NCBI GenBank assembly: GCA_021463195.1 | Contig: JAJTXZ010000042.1 | Span: forward strand, 1 to 41,349 | Length of the DNA: 41,349 bases | Reading direction: 5' to 3' | Source of the DNA: Anaerolineae bacterium | Lineage (GTDB): Bacteria > Chloroflexota > Anaerolineae > UBA4142 > SHND01 | The notes under the pieces: model-generated | Told to the model about the DNA's origin: nothing | The model's database searches: none | Seen by the model: only the letters and a program-made list of their open reading frames with translations | Part shown: positions 41,215-41,349 of the stretch, piece after piece | Numbering within the stretch: position 1 is the first letter of the stretch | Layout: every line of letters begins with the position of its first letter | Position numbers and translations under genes: made by a program

Positions 41215-41349
41215 TTGGAGGTCTCTATCAAACAGCGCTATTCAAACCGGCTGGCTTTTGGCGCGCTGGCGCTTTTGCTTGGCATCATCGGCTGCGGCAC
41301 GCCGCCCACCGTCACGCCGCCCACCATCACAGCGCCGGCGCAGCGGCGC
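41215..41349 (+). CDS. Lipoprotein, 5' part (3' end outside window)
   Basis: From TTG at 41215 the frame is open to the edge (45 codons). It encodes a basic start (KQRYSNR), a hydrophobic stretch (LAFGALALLLGIIG) and a lipobox cysteine (GIIGC, C25), then a Thr/Pro-rich linker with repeated PPTVT/PPTIT. This is a typical lipoprotein signal for signal peptidase II. The start codon is uncertain: GGAGG at 41217-41221 would overlap the TTG, but is ideally placed for the rare codon ATC at 41227. The mature function cannot be seen. Confidence 0.7.
   Translation, partial: MEVSIKQRYSNRLAFGALALLLGIIGCGTPPTVTPPTITAPAQRR

Noticed and set aside
41043-41231. Small minus-strand frame (62 codons) over copy C
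   Set aside because: It is open only because of the repeat sequence and runs against the lipoprotein start. There is no ribosome site or homology.
1-41349. tRNA, rRNA, riboswitch, transposase or integrase genes
   Set aside because: I looked for cloverleaf-like sets of stems, conserved RNA motifs and transposase motifs and found none that could be supported by eye.

Overview
The window reads as a bacterial chromosome segment, most likely from a Chloroflexota (Anaerolineae-like) organism. The main evidence is a run of polytopic GT-C proteins of the Agl23-like TIGR03663 family and the DUF2298 (Chlor_Arch_YYY, TIGR03662) family, which are known mainly from Chloroflexota and Archaea. Household genes (lepA, mtaB, HIT, glutamine synthetase) are bacterial. 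The DNA is moderately GC-rich and very rich in CGCG and GCGC. No rRNA, tRNA, CRISPR array, transposase or phage gene was seen. Coding density is very high and no gene-free stretch exceeds 300 bases.

Layout. (1) 1-606: 3' part of a plus-strand gene for a probable exported protein. (2) 625-1635: a flippase-like membrane protein on the minus strand. (3) 1820-24537: ten minus-strand genes, apparently one transcription unit of about 22.7 kb ending in a clear intrinsic terminator at 1768-1797. In transcription order they are a flippase-like protein, a YfhO-like membrane protein, a GT4 glycosyltransferase, a methyltransferase, two GT39-type proteins, a giant GT39-DUF2298 fusion, a free-standing DUF2298 protein, another GT39-type protein, and an Agl23-like protein fused to six NHL repeats. 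(4) 24632-26473: a YkgJ-like cysteine-cluster protein and a class I glutamine synthetase, plus strand. (5) 26544-33134: minus-strand mtaB, HIT, lepA, enoyl-CoA hydratase and another GT39-type gene. (6) 33380-41046: plus-strand ArsA/Get3-type ATPase, methyltransferase, polyprenol-type GT2, radical SAM/SPASM protein, type I asparaginase, HAD phosphatase and an alkaline-phosphatase-superfamily enzyme. (7) From about 41215: start of a lipoprotein gene cut by the window edge.

Function. The dominant theme is surface glycan or glycoprotein assembly at the membrane. Lipid-linked sugars would be made on the cytoplasmic side by GT2 and GT4 enzymes, carried across by unidentified or LPG_synthase_TM-type proteins, and used outside by the GT-C enzymes. 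The substrates and the product cannot be read from sequence.

The most unusual non-coding feature is a 96-98 bp CTAG-bounded palindrome present three times (1668-1763, 21170-21266, 41043-41140). Removing the middle copy in silico, leaving one CTAG, restores a TGATG stop/start overlap between two operon genes. This is good evidence that the element is mobile and makes a 4-bp duplication. A second notable point is that both halves of the 1635-residue GT39-DUF2298 fusion also exist as separate genes in the same window.
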